A DNA stretch of 64,000 nt from Circinella umbellata (taxonomy: Eukaryota; Mucoromycota; Mucoromycetes; Mucorales; Lichtheimiaceae): positions 310,001-374,000 of the forward strand of contig JAIWNF010000024.1 of NCBI GenBank assembly GCA_025093555.1. Direction: 5' to 3'. The notes under the pieces are model-generated. The model ran no database searches and was not told the DNA's origin. It saw nothing but the letters and a program-made list of their open reading frames with translations. Numbering within the stretch: the stretch's first letter is position 1; every line of letters begins with the position of its first letter. The translations under genes were made by a program, and so were the position numbers. This document shows, piece after piece, positions 21,026 through 32,683 of the stretch.

Positions 21026-23696
21026 ACCAAAACATAAATATAAATATAAACAAAATTGGAGTATGGAATGGATAAAAAAATAGTTTTTCTTTTTTTTTTC
21101 TTTTTTAATGATGATTATAAAACCTCCCCAAAAAATAAAAGGCAATTTGAAGTTGTGTGTTGTGTAATAAATTGATTTGTCATAAAGACACTCAAAAATT
21201 ATATAAAGTCTCAAAAAAAAACTATATTGAGCATTGCTTTTTTTTGTATTCGATGCTTGAAGTAGTATCTGGCATATTGTTATATTATAAAACATTTTAT
21301 TTTTATTTATTTTTTTATGAATGTTACGTAGATAAGGAATAATGAAAAGAAGGAGAAATAGAGCACCACTCGCCGTTGCAAAATATTTAATAGAGAAGCT
21401 GTATTTGTATGTTAAGAATAAGTACGTACGTAAGCAAAATAAAATAAAATATAAAGGAAAGAGTGAGAAATCTTTAATAATAGATAGTGTTTTGTAATAT
21501 CTCGGTCCTGGCATACGTAGGGGTAGCAAATCTCTTTGATCATAAACCCGTAGGATCATAACCTGTCGTCAAACGAAACCCAAAAAGAAAGGAAAAAAAG
21601 TTTTCAAATTCATAAGGGACAATGATAGATGTTTGAAGTATATACACCATAACATGCTGGATGTCCGAGTAAGATTATTACGTGTAAGCTAAAATACTAC
21701 GTATAAATAACGATATGCAACTGGTTGCAACCTTTACTCTTTTCTACACGCGTGGGTATGCAGATATATGAGCTCTTTTCGCTAGTTTTCATTTTTACCG
21801 AAGGTCTTGGTTGATATGACAACAATGAATACTATTTCGTCAACCCCAATCCAGTACTTATTTTCTATTTCTTTAAATTGAAGGTAACATACGTATGCCG
21901 GGCAAAATTGCTGATAAATGGCGTAGTAGATGAGAATTTCACCTTTGGTGTGTTCAACCCAAAGAAGTAAAAAGTTGTCAATAATTACAGTTGAGAGGAA
22001 TAATTACGTTTTGGCTTTGACGGATAGAACGATTCATCGTTTTGCACATCTCTATATATTACTCTTACGTACCGGTATTTACGTATTAAATTTTATAATA
22101 CTGTACTTGCTCCATACGTACTAATAATTGAGTATATATAGTTAAATAGAAACATGAAACTATATTTCTACTATGTACATATTGCTGGAAATGGTCAGTA
22201 AAATGACATAAATGGCAGCATAAAAAAGTAATAATAAGTACGTATACCGAATAGCCTTTGGATAGAAGTCATTATAAGAAAAAAAGCACTTTACTGTATT
22301 AGTGTTACGATTAAAGACGGTATTGCGCCATAGCAATATATGCATCTCTAGTATCATGTAATACTAAAAAAAAAGAATAAAGCCAACTTTGAAAATAGTA
22401 GTATTAATAACACATGATGATCGATTCATCTTAGTCATATATATGTACCATTATAAGGATTAGCCTTTTACGAGAAGTGGCGTATATATTCATATATTAT
22501 AAACTGCTAACTGTAGGAGCTAGCTTTCAATAAGAGAAAAAAAATCTCAAGTTTCCCGATTCTCCCATATCTTTTTAACTCGACTATCGTAGAGGTAGTG
22601 GAAAAAAGAAGCTCCAAATTAATAATAATAAAAAGAGTGTCATGTATTTATATACATCATAGATCTGCATAAACAATAATAATAATGGTTGTGATGAGCA
22701 CGATAACAATAAATGTTCCCTAGGTTATTTTATGATTGGCATAATTTTTTACTGTATTTGTTATGTTGTTGTTGTTGATCCATGATGAAACTTGAAAGGG
22801 AAAAGAGGGGGTGGTCGATACCTCAAATTTGGGTCATATGTCACACAACGTGTGTGTCAAGTTTGCTGAAATAAAAAAAACTCATGCCCTGATAATTATA
22901 ATATTACTAAATAGCATCATATGAAGGATGGTGCTTAAGATAATTAAATTATTAGTGTGTTAAAGATATTGGTACCATTAGTTCATGGCGATGGGTATAA
23001 AGAAAAATAATAATAAAAGATATACTAGTTAACACCGTATTAATCTTTTTTCTTTTTATCACTAGACTTTCATCGTAGACTCAAACACAAACCTTTTAAC
23101 TCTCCTCTCTTTTCCCCCTCGTTCTTCTTTTCCATTTCACCCCTTTTTTTTCGAAACTTTTTTTTCTTTTCTTTCTTTTCTCTCGCTCACTCTCTTACAC
23201 ACAAATAGTAATAATAATAATAACACAAAAAGGGAGGAGAAGACTTAATACTTTTTATATTTCTTCCAACTTGTAAACTTTACGCCGAAAAAGAAAGAGA
23301 ATTCGACAGAAATCTCACTTTATTCTGCATTCATATAGATTCTTTTATATAAAAAAAGTAAGTGATCTTGATGGTATTTACTATTACCAATCTATATTTA
23401 CGATGGTGATTGACTCAACCCAAACCCCTTCTTTTTTAGAACGCGCTCTCTTATTTTTCAGTGTTTTTTACCCTCCTCCACATACCTTCACTACCACATA
23501 CGCAACCCCTTTTTATATATAAATATATATAAAAGAGCTCTCGAGCAAACTAACTGATATCCATAACATACTATATCAAAAGAAAAAAAAGATATACAAC
23601 TCCACAAAATAATTCACTTTCTCGTGCTCTTTGCCAAGCCCTTCTTTTTTTTATACTATCTGTATTTGAACCAATATTTGCCATTGTAATATTATA
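21026..23696. other. RPB1 3' flank and RRM-gene upstream region
   Basis: No credible ORF or RNA gene in 2.7 kb. The RPB1 3' UTR is A/T-rich with AATAAA-like signals near 21165. From about 23040 to 23690 there is a strongly pyrimidine-rich tract with CT-type runs, typical of fungal promoters and 5' UTRs, plus a possible leader splice donor near 23360. Confidence 0.5.
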
Positions 23697-25661
23697 ATGA
23701 CAACTAAAGCATCTTCAACTGGTAAAACCCATCAACCAACTTCAGCAAAAACACAAAGAGCAGCACAAGCAGCAACAGCTTCGACTACTATACCTTTACA
23801 TGCTACAGGGTTAATGACACCGACGTCTCCGCCTTATCCTCCTTATGCCGGTGGATTCATTGATCCAGCGGCAATCCAAGTAAGACCTAGCAATGGTTAC
23901 GAAGAAGCAGCTGCAGCTGCTGCCGCTCATTATCACCATCACCAGGGACACCATGCACATCACCATCACCCACATCATCATCATCACCATCACCATCCTC
24001 ATCAAGCAGCACCTGGTGGTCAAGCAACTGCAACAGCTTATGTTTATCCTTTAAGCCCGCAGTTTCAATATTATTCTGATGGTGGTAGCAGTTACCCGGG
24101 CTCACCAGCTATACATCCACAATCGCCTGCCATGAGCCCCACAAGTCCGCCATTTAGTCCGCCTCTATTGTCACCACCAATGCATCCTGCTTATATGATT
24201 CATCATGGGCATCAACAATTTTCGCCACTTCATATTACATCACCAGTACTGACGGGAGTACCTGGATCGCCACCTGCTCCACCTCCATTATCATCGGCTG
24301 GCTCTCCACCTTTGCCACCTGGTTATTTACCTGCCCTATTTGATAGTCGTCATCAGCACAAGCATAGCCATTTGGAATGTTTGGAGGAGTCACAATTACA
24401 CTCGCATAACATTTATGTTCGTGGCCTAGGTGATACCGTTACCGATGAATCTTTTGAAGAATTATGTAAATCGTAAGTGTAGTTGTCTTTTTTATCGGCT
24501 TTTTCTTTTGCTATTGAAAAAAAAAAGATAGGTAAAGCATTGATTTGGGTTAAGGAGAGATGTAAAATATAACGATGAGGTCTGTTAAATTTGAGAATTT
24601 TTATATACGTGTGTATTAGATATGGTAACGTGATTTCTTCAAAGGCCATACTTGATCAAAAATCGGGTCAATGTAAAGGGTATGGATTTGCAATGTATGA
24701 AAAGGAAGATGATTGTCATAGAGCAATTGATGATTTGAATAGACGTGGATTACAGGCATCCTTTGCCCGGGTGGGTCAGGTAAAAACAAATCATTGGTAT
24801 AAAGAGAGAAAAGAACAAAAGTTGGAGGAAACACTGATGATGATGCTAATGAGATGAACTATTATTATTTTAATAGGAATCATTTAGTTCGCGTTTACGG
24901 AGTTTACAAGATGAAACATCAACGAACATTTATATTTCCAATCTTCCACTTGATATGTCTGAACAGGTAACGAAAATGAAGTTCGGCTTGAATAAGATGA
25001 TGTATACAAACATATACTAAACATTCCAGGATATTATATATTAATTGGCAATTAGAAATTGGAAGCATTGTTTCACCCTTGTCAAACAGTATCAAATCGG
25101 ATTTTACGTGATCCACAATCGAACTTGAGCCGAGGAGTTGGATTTGCACGTTTAGCAGATCGATCATCAGCAGTAGCTATTATCGAAAAGTTTAATGGAC
25201 AGTCCATCCCAGGTTCATCAGCACCATTGCAAGTGAGATTTGCCGACTCACCAGCACAAAAGAAATTAAAGAATCAAACCGCACGCAAGAAAATGTTCAG
25301 ACCTCCTCGTGATTTTCAATCTATGGTTGCTGGATTTCCTCCTCCTTCGTTAGGTGTTGCCGTTTCGGCTACTGCTGCAGTTGCTGCTGCTGCTGCAACA
25401 AGTGGACGACCCATGCCAATTACTCCTGAAGACATGCTCGGTATTGCACCTATGACCAACAGCGCTTCCAACAATAGCAATGGCGACAACAACAGTAGTG
25501 GCTACCCACCTTCTCAACAAGTTCCTGCGTCACCATCACCAGCAACATCACATGATAGACAATCAGTAATCCGATCATCCAGTGAAAATGAAAAGAATGA
25601 TAATGATAACAACAGTGTTCGAGAATTGATATCTGGAACAGAACAATTGACAGTGTCATAA
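23697..25661 (+). CDS. RBMS/MSSP-like protein with two RRM domains
   Basis: Predicted single-strand nucleic-acid (likely mRNA) binding protein. Exons 23697-24472, 24620-24779, 24877-24966 and 25056-25661 join to 543 residues in frame. Seen: a low-complexity N-terminus with a His-rich stretch (residues about 80-105) and Pro/Ser-rich region, RRM1 from about residue 236 (RNP2 IYVRGL, RNP1 CKGYGFAMYE), RRM2 from about 325 (RNP2 IYISNLP, RNP1 SRGVGFARL), then an Ala/Asn/Ser-rich tail. The order and the phrases KAILD, KGYGF, NLYISNLP-like and RILRD match metazoan RBMS1-3 from family knowledge. The target RNA cannot be inferred. Convergent with the next gene, 246 bp apart. Confidence 0.85.
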
Positions 25662-25907
25662 TATAGTTAATCAACCATTAAGAAAGACAAATTATAATAG
25701 CTTTTTTTTCATCTCCTTCTCTTTTCATTATATCTCATACAAACATACAGACATCTTTTTTCCTTTTGCCTACGCACACTTATTTTTCTATACTTAAAAA
25801 CTTAAAAAAAACAAAACCAACCCAACTTCAAGCCAAGAAAAAAAAGCATTTCTCTTTTTTAATTTATAGTTTGTACACAAAAAAACAAAAACAAAAAGAT
25901 TTTCTCA

Positions 25908-27584
25908 TTATTCAGAAAACGACTCTTCTGCCCATTCTGGTAAAGCAGTTTCGTAAGCCCAATCCTTTCCAGCATATTTCCACGCATGTAACCAAATAAA
26001 TAATTCCTTTGGTGAAGGATCTGGTGTTAATATAATACCACATTCATCACACCGTGGTTTAATTTCTTTAACACCGTTTTTATCTTCTGTGTCTTCCCAC
26101 ATGCCTTCTGGAAAAGTTGCAACTTCCATCACTTTTTGAACGACTTTTTCCGCTGATTCGTCGTTTAATGTTTGACCTTTAAGAATCAAATCAGACCATG
26201 GGTGTCCATTACCATAAATAGGATCGTTAGCAATAGGGTAGCCTAGGTAACGAAGATGAACTCGAATTTGATGTGTGCGTCCAGTTTTAGGTCTGCACCA
26301 TACAACACTTGTCTTGCCATTATAACTAAGTCGTTTAAATACGGTCCTCGAAGCTTTGCCATCTTGATGTACATAATTAAGTGATAATTTATATGAAATT
26401 GTTTTCAATGGTTCTTCACAAACGATCTCTTCCCTGTGAGTTATTTTTTCATTGAACTATTAACTTCTGTATAAACAACCTTTCTAAATATACAATCAAC
26501 TTAAATTTAAAACTTACTCAGGAAATTCACCTACAACTCGACAAACATATTCTTTTTGAATAAACCCTCCCGTCATTTCAGCTTCTAACTGTCTTGCTTT
26601 TTCAGAATTCAATCCAATAAGCATTAATCCAGATGTAGGTCGATCCAGCCGATTAGCAGCTAAAATTGAAAAGAAATTTTTGCATGAATTATACATATCA
26701 GATATATTAATGTAACAAATCAATAACTTACGGAATAATCTATCAATATTAAGTTCTTTGCGTAACACGTGAATGACAGTATTATGACGATAACGACCAG
26801 CAGGATGAATGGGTATACCTCCAGGTTTGTTGATTACAATTAGATCGTTTGAACGATGAACAATCTCGATTGGTTTACCCGTAACTACAGGTTCATGTCT
26901 GTGGATTTTGTGTCCTAAAACGTCATTATTCATGACAATATGATCTGGATTTGTTGATTCTCCATTAACGGTGATAAGTCCTGTTTCCATGGCATGGCGC
27001 TATATTACATTTAATAATGAAACTTATAAGTTTTGTATATACCATCATCCTTGTTTCTCCCTTATACATTATATATACAATAACCCCCTTTTTTGGCCCT
27101 TCATAAAAACTCACATAATATTTCTCATTACGATCTTGAAATTCTTCTGTGAACACATTGATCAATGTTCGTTGCATCCATCGTCCTTTGGCATATGCTC
27201 TATATTCAAAAAAGTAAGGCTTTACTGTTCGTAGTTCTAAAAAGGAAAGTTTTTTGCTTAGATCATGCTGATGTTTATCGTTGTCAAGAAAGTATACAAT
27301 TATCTCCTGTCTCTCATAGTTACATGATGTGAAATATATTAATTACCATTTTCAACAATGTACTCTGCGTTACTGATGTCATTTTTGTCTCGAAAATCAT
27401 TCTCCAAACGACCTTTCACTCTCTTTTGGCGTGGCTGCTTTGGTTTATGTTCTTTTGATTTTTCTTGATCCTGAACTACTTTTTGCTCCGAATCTTCAGA
27501 ATCGCTTATTGATTTGCGTTTTTGTCCTGCCTCGACAACGATCACTTCTTCTGGCATATTTGAAGACTCAGTTGATGCTTCCAT
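25908..27584 (-). CDS. RluA-family tRNA pseudouridine synthase (PUS9/RIB2-like)
   Basis: Isomerises uridine to pseudouridine; the closest family I recognise is yeast Pus9/Rib2 (Pus8), which modify U32 of tRNAs. Exons 27584-27347, 27236-27115, 26999-26732, 26659-26518 and 26433-25908 give 431 residues in frame. Seen: an acidic/basic N-terminal extension, an S4-like RNA-binding stretch (ITVNGEST…HRHEP), motif I region VINKPGGIPIHPAGRY, catalytic motif RLDRPTSGLML containing the nucleophilic Asp, and motif III GRTHQIRVHLRYLG. The Rib2 deaminase domain is absent, and the C-terminus carries a CDECG pair of cysteines. An upstream in-frame region to 27644 lacks an ATG, so the start is set at 27584. 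A mitochondrial targeting peptide is not obvious. Confidence 0.88.
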
Positions 27585-29103
27585 AAAGGGTAACTTGGGT
27601 GGCGGAGGAGGATAAACGAGTGAGAGGAACAGCGTACCTGTCACTGAGTGTTTAATAGTTGGAGTTCAATTCAAAAAAATCCGGTGTTCCGAGAATGCAG
27701 TTTCTAATTAGAAAAATATTGTAAGAAATATCATCCACGAAAAAGTAATCTCATATTATTAGGGTTATTGTTATTGGAGAGGAAGACTGAGGGGAGATGT
27801 ATAATTATGTAAAGCTACTGCATTATTCTTATGAGCTACCGCAGTACCAAATAATGTTGGCTAAAAATACTGAAAAAAGTTACAAGTGTGCATTGAAATC
27901 AATTAATCATTTTTCACGCTTGAAACATAGATAACAATTGACAAACCTTTGTCGGATTCTGTTGTCCTTGTTGATGAAATAGTAAATATAAGGTTTTCTA
28001 TCACCAGAGATGCAGTAGTATTGCTTCAATGTTAGAAGTTCTATTCTTGGCTGTTGAAGATGCTGATGGTGATCCAAGCTCAGAAGAAGCCGTACGTATC
28101 ATAATAGTCGCTGTCACTCTGTTGTCTATAATTGGTGGTATCTGATATAGTAGATAATGCTGTTCGATGATTCTCCATTATAATACGCAGATAAAAATCA
28201 TATTTACAAAATTCGTTTGAAGCGTCTTGTCTCATTATAGAATGCTATGATGCGACAAACTAGATATGAAGATAAAATAAGAGCTACATACTATTTTCAC
28301 TTGATACCATGATGATTGTATTATATAGATACATTCATATCGTTATTGAATTGTTTCAACCTGCTTGATACGTAACAGAAAATTACAACGTGCATGGTAC
28401 TTTCCTTTGCATTAAAAAAGGAAAATTGATGTAACGACCACACTATTTTCGCTCGCGAAAACTTTTATGCTGAATACCGAACAAGAAAACAACAAGTGTA
28501 TTTCAAACTTTTATAGAGATAAACCAGAAAAAAAGCGTACAGTGGATGATTGTTGAGATGCAGCAGCAATAAGAATAAAAAACTAGTACTATTACTTTTG
28601 GTCTACTTTATCATCTACACATGATTTATATTAGAAAATCACCACAATACTACTAGAACTATGTTCTTCCAAAATAAGATACGTATTTATAATCAATTAC
28701 GGTGATGTGAACAAAAATATCTGGTGGATCTTTTTTTTATATAAATTATCAAATAAAAACTATGATGCCTGCAAGCACATATATTTTATTCAGTTATAGA
28801 TTTTAAAGAAACATCCCATCAAACGCTCGTCATCATATAGCGTAAGATCCTCCTGATGGTACTATGTGTATAAAACCTGAATACCTTTAGAAAAACCATC
28901 AGCTGCAAAGTGGCTGTACAATACTCCTTATTATTATTTTTTGGGTGATGCCTCTTCCGCTCATTGAACCAATATAATCCTTTGAAAAACAATTTTACAT
29001 CTCCCTACTAAATTATTATCATTCAAAAAAAAAGTATATTCAAATTGGCATCTTTATAAAAATGTGAAAATAGTAAAGTAAAAAAAAGTGATATATGTGT
29101 TTT
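27585..29103. other. Intergenic region, nothing recognised
   Basis: 1.5 kb of AT-rich DNA upstream of the pseudouridine synthase and downstream of the proteasome gene. No ORF with protein-like composition, tRNA or repeat was seen. Confidence 0.5.
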
Positions 29104-30511
29104 TTAATCTTCCATCTCTTCATCCAATGACTCCTATATATGCATATAAAAAATTTAATAAATAAAGTCGATTATCTCTCCCTCTCTCTCATTCCCTCTG
29201 TCCTTCTCTATCTCTATACATAGATCCAGTTATTTTTTTTTTTACCTTTGCTAATCTCTCAGCTTCTTGCTTGATATCTTCTGGTACAAATTGGTGCTTG
29301 TTTTTTGATTCAGCACAGATCCAACTCAATTCCAATTCGAAATCTTTATCCTTGGCATCATCATGACATGTATAAATTCTATATACATATATCGTTAGAA
29401 TATTACGTATTTTTCTCTCAATAATATAAAAATATGAGATTCTCAAATGCCATAAAAAATATACTCACATGCGTGTAATTTGATTCACTGCTTCTCGAAC
29501 AGTCATGTTGCTCAAATCAAGTTTTTCGATTTCTGTCTTGGCTACAGATTTGCCTTTACCAACAGCGCATCCATGGTAACCCTGTGACATAGCAACAAAA
29601 ATTAAATATACATATACTTTACTTCATGTCTCTTTTGCTATAAAGCAATTCCAAAACAAAGAAAAATGGCCTTACCCAATAGACACCAGAAGGTTCAATC
29701 ATATATAATGCTGGAGTACCATCTTCATTGACTGCACCAACAATAGTGCTGCATCCAAATGGACGGACACTGGAATAAAGGGTATATGCAGAGACATATT
29801 GACCCAAACGGTCTGCCATTGTCTATAACCCATAAAAAAAGTTTAATAAGAGAACAAAAAATAAACTTTGATAGAAGTTCCTTTTCCTCATCTTTTTTTA
29901 CCTTTCCAGAAATAGGTTGTCGATAAATGTCTCTCCAGGCTTGGGCTTCGTCGCGTGCTCGTTTAACCAAATGCCGACCGTCTGCTATTAAACCAGCAGA
30001 AGCCTAAATTGATAATTATCGATATGCAATATAAGAATCTCTTATTTTAAATATATATATATATATATATAAATAATACTAATAATAAATGTGTAACTAA
30101 CAATGCCAACATGAAGATCTGCACTTTGAATACGTCGATTGGCACCAGGAACAAGAAGTTTAGATTGTACAAGTTTTTCGACTGCTAAGACGATTCCGTC
30201 TTTGACGCGTAATCCAACAGCAGTACTACATAGGTACAAATAAAATAGTTTAGCTTTCGTTATAATAAAAGAATGAATATTATCTTTTTATTGTTTCGTT
30301 AAAAACGAACATATACCCAGCATTGTCAACTGCTTTGTTCGCGTATTCAACTTGAAATACACGACCGTCAGGAGAATAGGTCGAGACAGCAAGATCGTAC
30401 TAAAAATAAACCATCCATCCAGAAGTCCAGTTAATAATATTTTCTTTACTATGACTCGTAGTTCGAAAAAACTATAAGCTTTTAATTTACCCCAGTTCCA
30501 ATGGATGTCAT
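29104..30511 (-). CDS. PRE10: 20S proteasome alpha7-type subunit (PSMA3/Pre10)
   Basis: Structural alpha-ring subunit of the 20S proteasome. Eight exons (30511-30491, 30399-30317, 30225-30102, 30003-29902, 29822-29676, 29581-29469, 29378-29246, 29133-29104) give 250 residues in frame. Seen: proteasome-alpha N-terminal signature [20 protein letters not shown], then [46 protein letters not shown], a [10 protein letters not shown] stretch and an acidic end ESLDEEMED, typical of the PSMA3/Pre10 branch. The first exon encodes only seven residues. Divergent from the next gene with 263 bp between start codons. Family certain; subunit assignment confident. Confidence 0.92.
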
Positions 30512-30774
30512 TATATAAATGTTATCTTATACTTTAGTAATATAAAGAAAAAAAGTGAAAAAAAAAGAAAGCCGAAGCAGGAAAGACGAAAGGGGAGGCC
30601 GCGTGTGCATTTGCGTGAGCCTGTGACTTTGTTACTTAATAGGCTCCTGCCCTTTAAAATCAAACTTGCTCAACTTGGTTATCAAGTCTGAAAAAGAGGG
30701 AATAATAATAAAAAAAATCGCGTCGCTATTCTCTTTTTCAACTTTTTTTTTTTCTTTCTCTATTCCTATAAAAA
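30512..30774. promoter_or_regulatory. Shared divergent promoter region
   Basis: Only 263 bp separate the ATGs of the proteasome subunit (-) and the BAF57-like gene (+). The middle has a G+C-richer patch (about 30585-30625), and a pyrimidine tract (30730-30765) precedes the plus-strand ATG. I saw no canonical proteasome control element. Confidence 0.45.
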
Positions 30775-32683
30775 ATGAACAATCCAGCTTTCTACTATGG
30801 TCAAGGAGGACCACAACTTGGGGGTGCAGGCAGAGGAATGCCTTCAGGACAAATGGGTGGACCACCACCTCATTACATGCAACAAGCAACCTTTAGAAAT
30901 ATGCCACCAGGTGCTGGTATTCCTCCTGATCCAGCAGCGATGCAGCAACAACCTCCCCCACAACAGCACCATCATCATCGTAGTAAACGCCAATCAAATA
31001 AAGTATTGTTAATCTACAATTTCTAAAGAACAAAAACAGAGATCACTATTTCGATTTTGCTATTTCTTTTTTTTAAAAAAAACCACAGCTAATCATCGTT
31101 CCTCACTCCGTTATTATTTAGGGTGCTGGCGCTTTAGTAGAAGATACTGATGAACCTTCAGGAGGTAAAAATAAAGAAAAAGAAAAAAAATGAGGTATAA
31201 AAATAGGTATAAGTATTCAATAGCAACATTCATATAAATAGACGAGTTGGATGACATTTCAGCACGCGACATTGCAATGGCACGATATAAACGCAACCAT
31301 GACTACCTCTCCGAAATATTTACACCTTATAGTGCAGGTAACAAACAACCCATAGAAATAGGTATACATTTAAATTTTTATTCTACTACTTTTACTAATA
31401 GCATCCCCTTTGATTTTTTTATAGCTTCTATTGTTCCACCGCCACTCGAGATACCACAAAGTAAAGAAGATATTACAGAATCTATTGTAAGTGAGAGTTT
31501 AATTGAATATGCATAGGCTGTCGTATAAATTATATAGTGAGAGATGAATGAAACTTGTTAGATATAAGTACTGTTCTCATCCATCCGTCCATTAATAGGA
31601 AAATGAAGAAAAGGCAATAAATGAAAGAACTACTAAATTTGAAGAACGATTGCAAGCACTTAAACAAAAACAAGAAGATTATTGGAAATTATTAGGACAA
31701 TTGGAAAAAGCAAATGATCTAGAGGTAAAAAAAATGATCAACTTACCTTGAAATGAAAAAAAAAAAGGGTAAAATATTCAGTAATTATATAACTAAATTA
31801 CGTGTATACGTTATAGCAATTTGATGAATCGACCAAAAAATTCAAAAAAGCTACTGGTATTAGTTTGGAACATATTAAAGAAAATGTACAATCAGTTCCA
31901 ATTCCTGGTTTAGAACAAGATGAACCGCCACTAGTACAACAACCACAGTCATCAGGAAATAGCGATCAACAACAGCATAATAGTCAGCAACAACCACAAC
32001 AACATCGAAATGGATTTGTTGCGGATTTCATGAATGCTCGTGTTGCTGCAGCTGGTGGTAATGGTAATGGTACCTCCAGTAATGGGGATATTCCATCCAG
32101 TGGATCTATGAATATGTTTGGATCTTATGGAACAGCTAATTCAAACACAAATCAACCCGTCGAAGATGATAATCAAAATGACTTTTTCGATGAAATGGTG
32201 AACACAGGACAAGATGATGATGGAGGAAGCGTAAGCGAATTTCTCAATTCAGATATGGATTTTGAACAAGCTACAACGACAGAAAATAAACCTTCGGAAT
32301 CAACACAACAACATAATACGAGTGAAGATGCCACTATGACAGAAGCAACTGATCGATCACTATCAGCAATAGCAAATATGGAACAAGATACACCAGCAGT
32401 ATCCTCATCCTCTGCTCCTACTCAACTAACTACATTAAATTCAACTACATCAATATCAGCATCTGTGTTACCAGATGCACAACAGCCATTGGCGCAAGTA
32501 CAGGCACCTTCAGCGCAATCATCAGCACAACAAGAAACACAACAATTCCAGACACAGGTACAAGTATCAACAGAACAAATTACATCACAGACAGCACCAA
32601 CACAGACATCCCCCCAAACGGTACCTGACGCTTCAACGTCATCATTTACTGGACAACCGAACGAAGAAAATTCTAATGCATAG
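30775..32683 (+). CDS. BAF57/SMARCE1-like coiled-coil protein, candidate SWI/SNF subunit
   Basis: Exons 30775-31002, 31122-31164, 31242-31337, 31425-31486, 31599-31724 and 31817-32683 join to 473 residues in frame. Seen: a Gly/Pro/Gln/His-rich N-terminus (1-76), a conserved-looking core with SARDIAMARYKRNHDYLSEIF (about residues 95-115), a coiled coil (NERTTKFEERLQALKQKQEDY, LGQLEKANDLEQFDESTKKF), and a Gln/Ser/Thr-rich disordered tail. The core follows the order of metazoan BAF57: an ARFQRNH-like motif, then a coiled coil, then a …STDSFNNELK-like end. The HMG box that precedes this in animals is not present here. The SWI/SNF role is inferred from this motif resemblance. Divergent from the proteasome gene. 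Confidence 0.55.

Noticed and set aside
20274..21083. Open frame overlapping the RPB1 CTD in another frame
   Set aside because: It is a His/Leu/Gln-rich shadow of the heptad repeat; the heptad frame is the conserved one.
23811..24105. Minus-strand open frames in the RRM gene
   Set aside because: Met/Val/Asp-rich shadows of the His-repeat coding strand.
27585..27644. Longer N-terminus for the pseudouridine synthase
   Set aside because: The upstream frame starts with GTG rather than ATG; the first ATG is at 27584.
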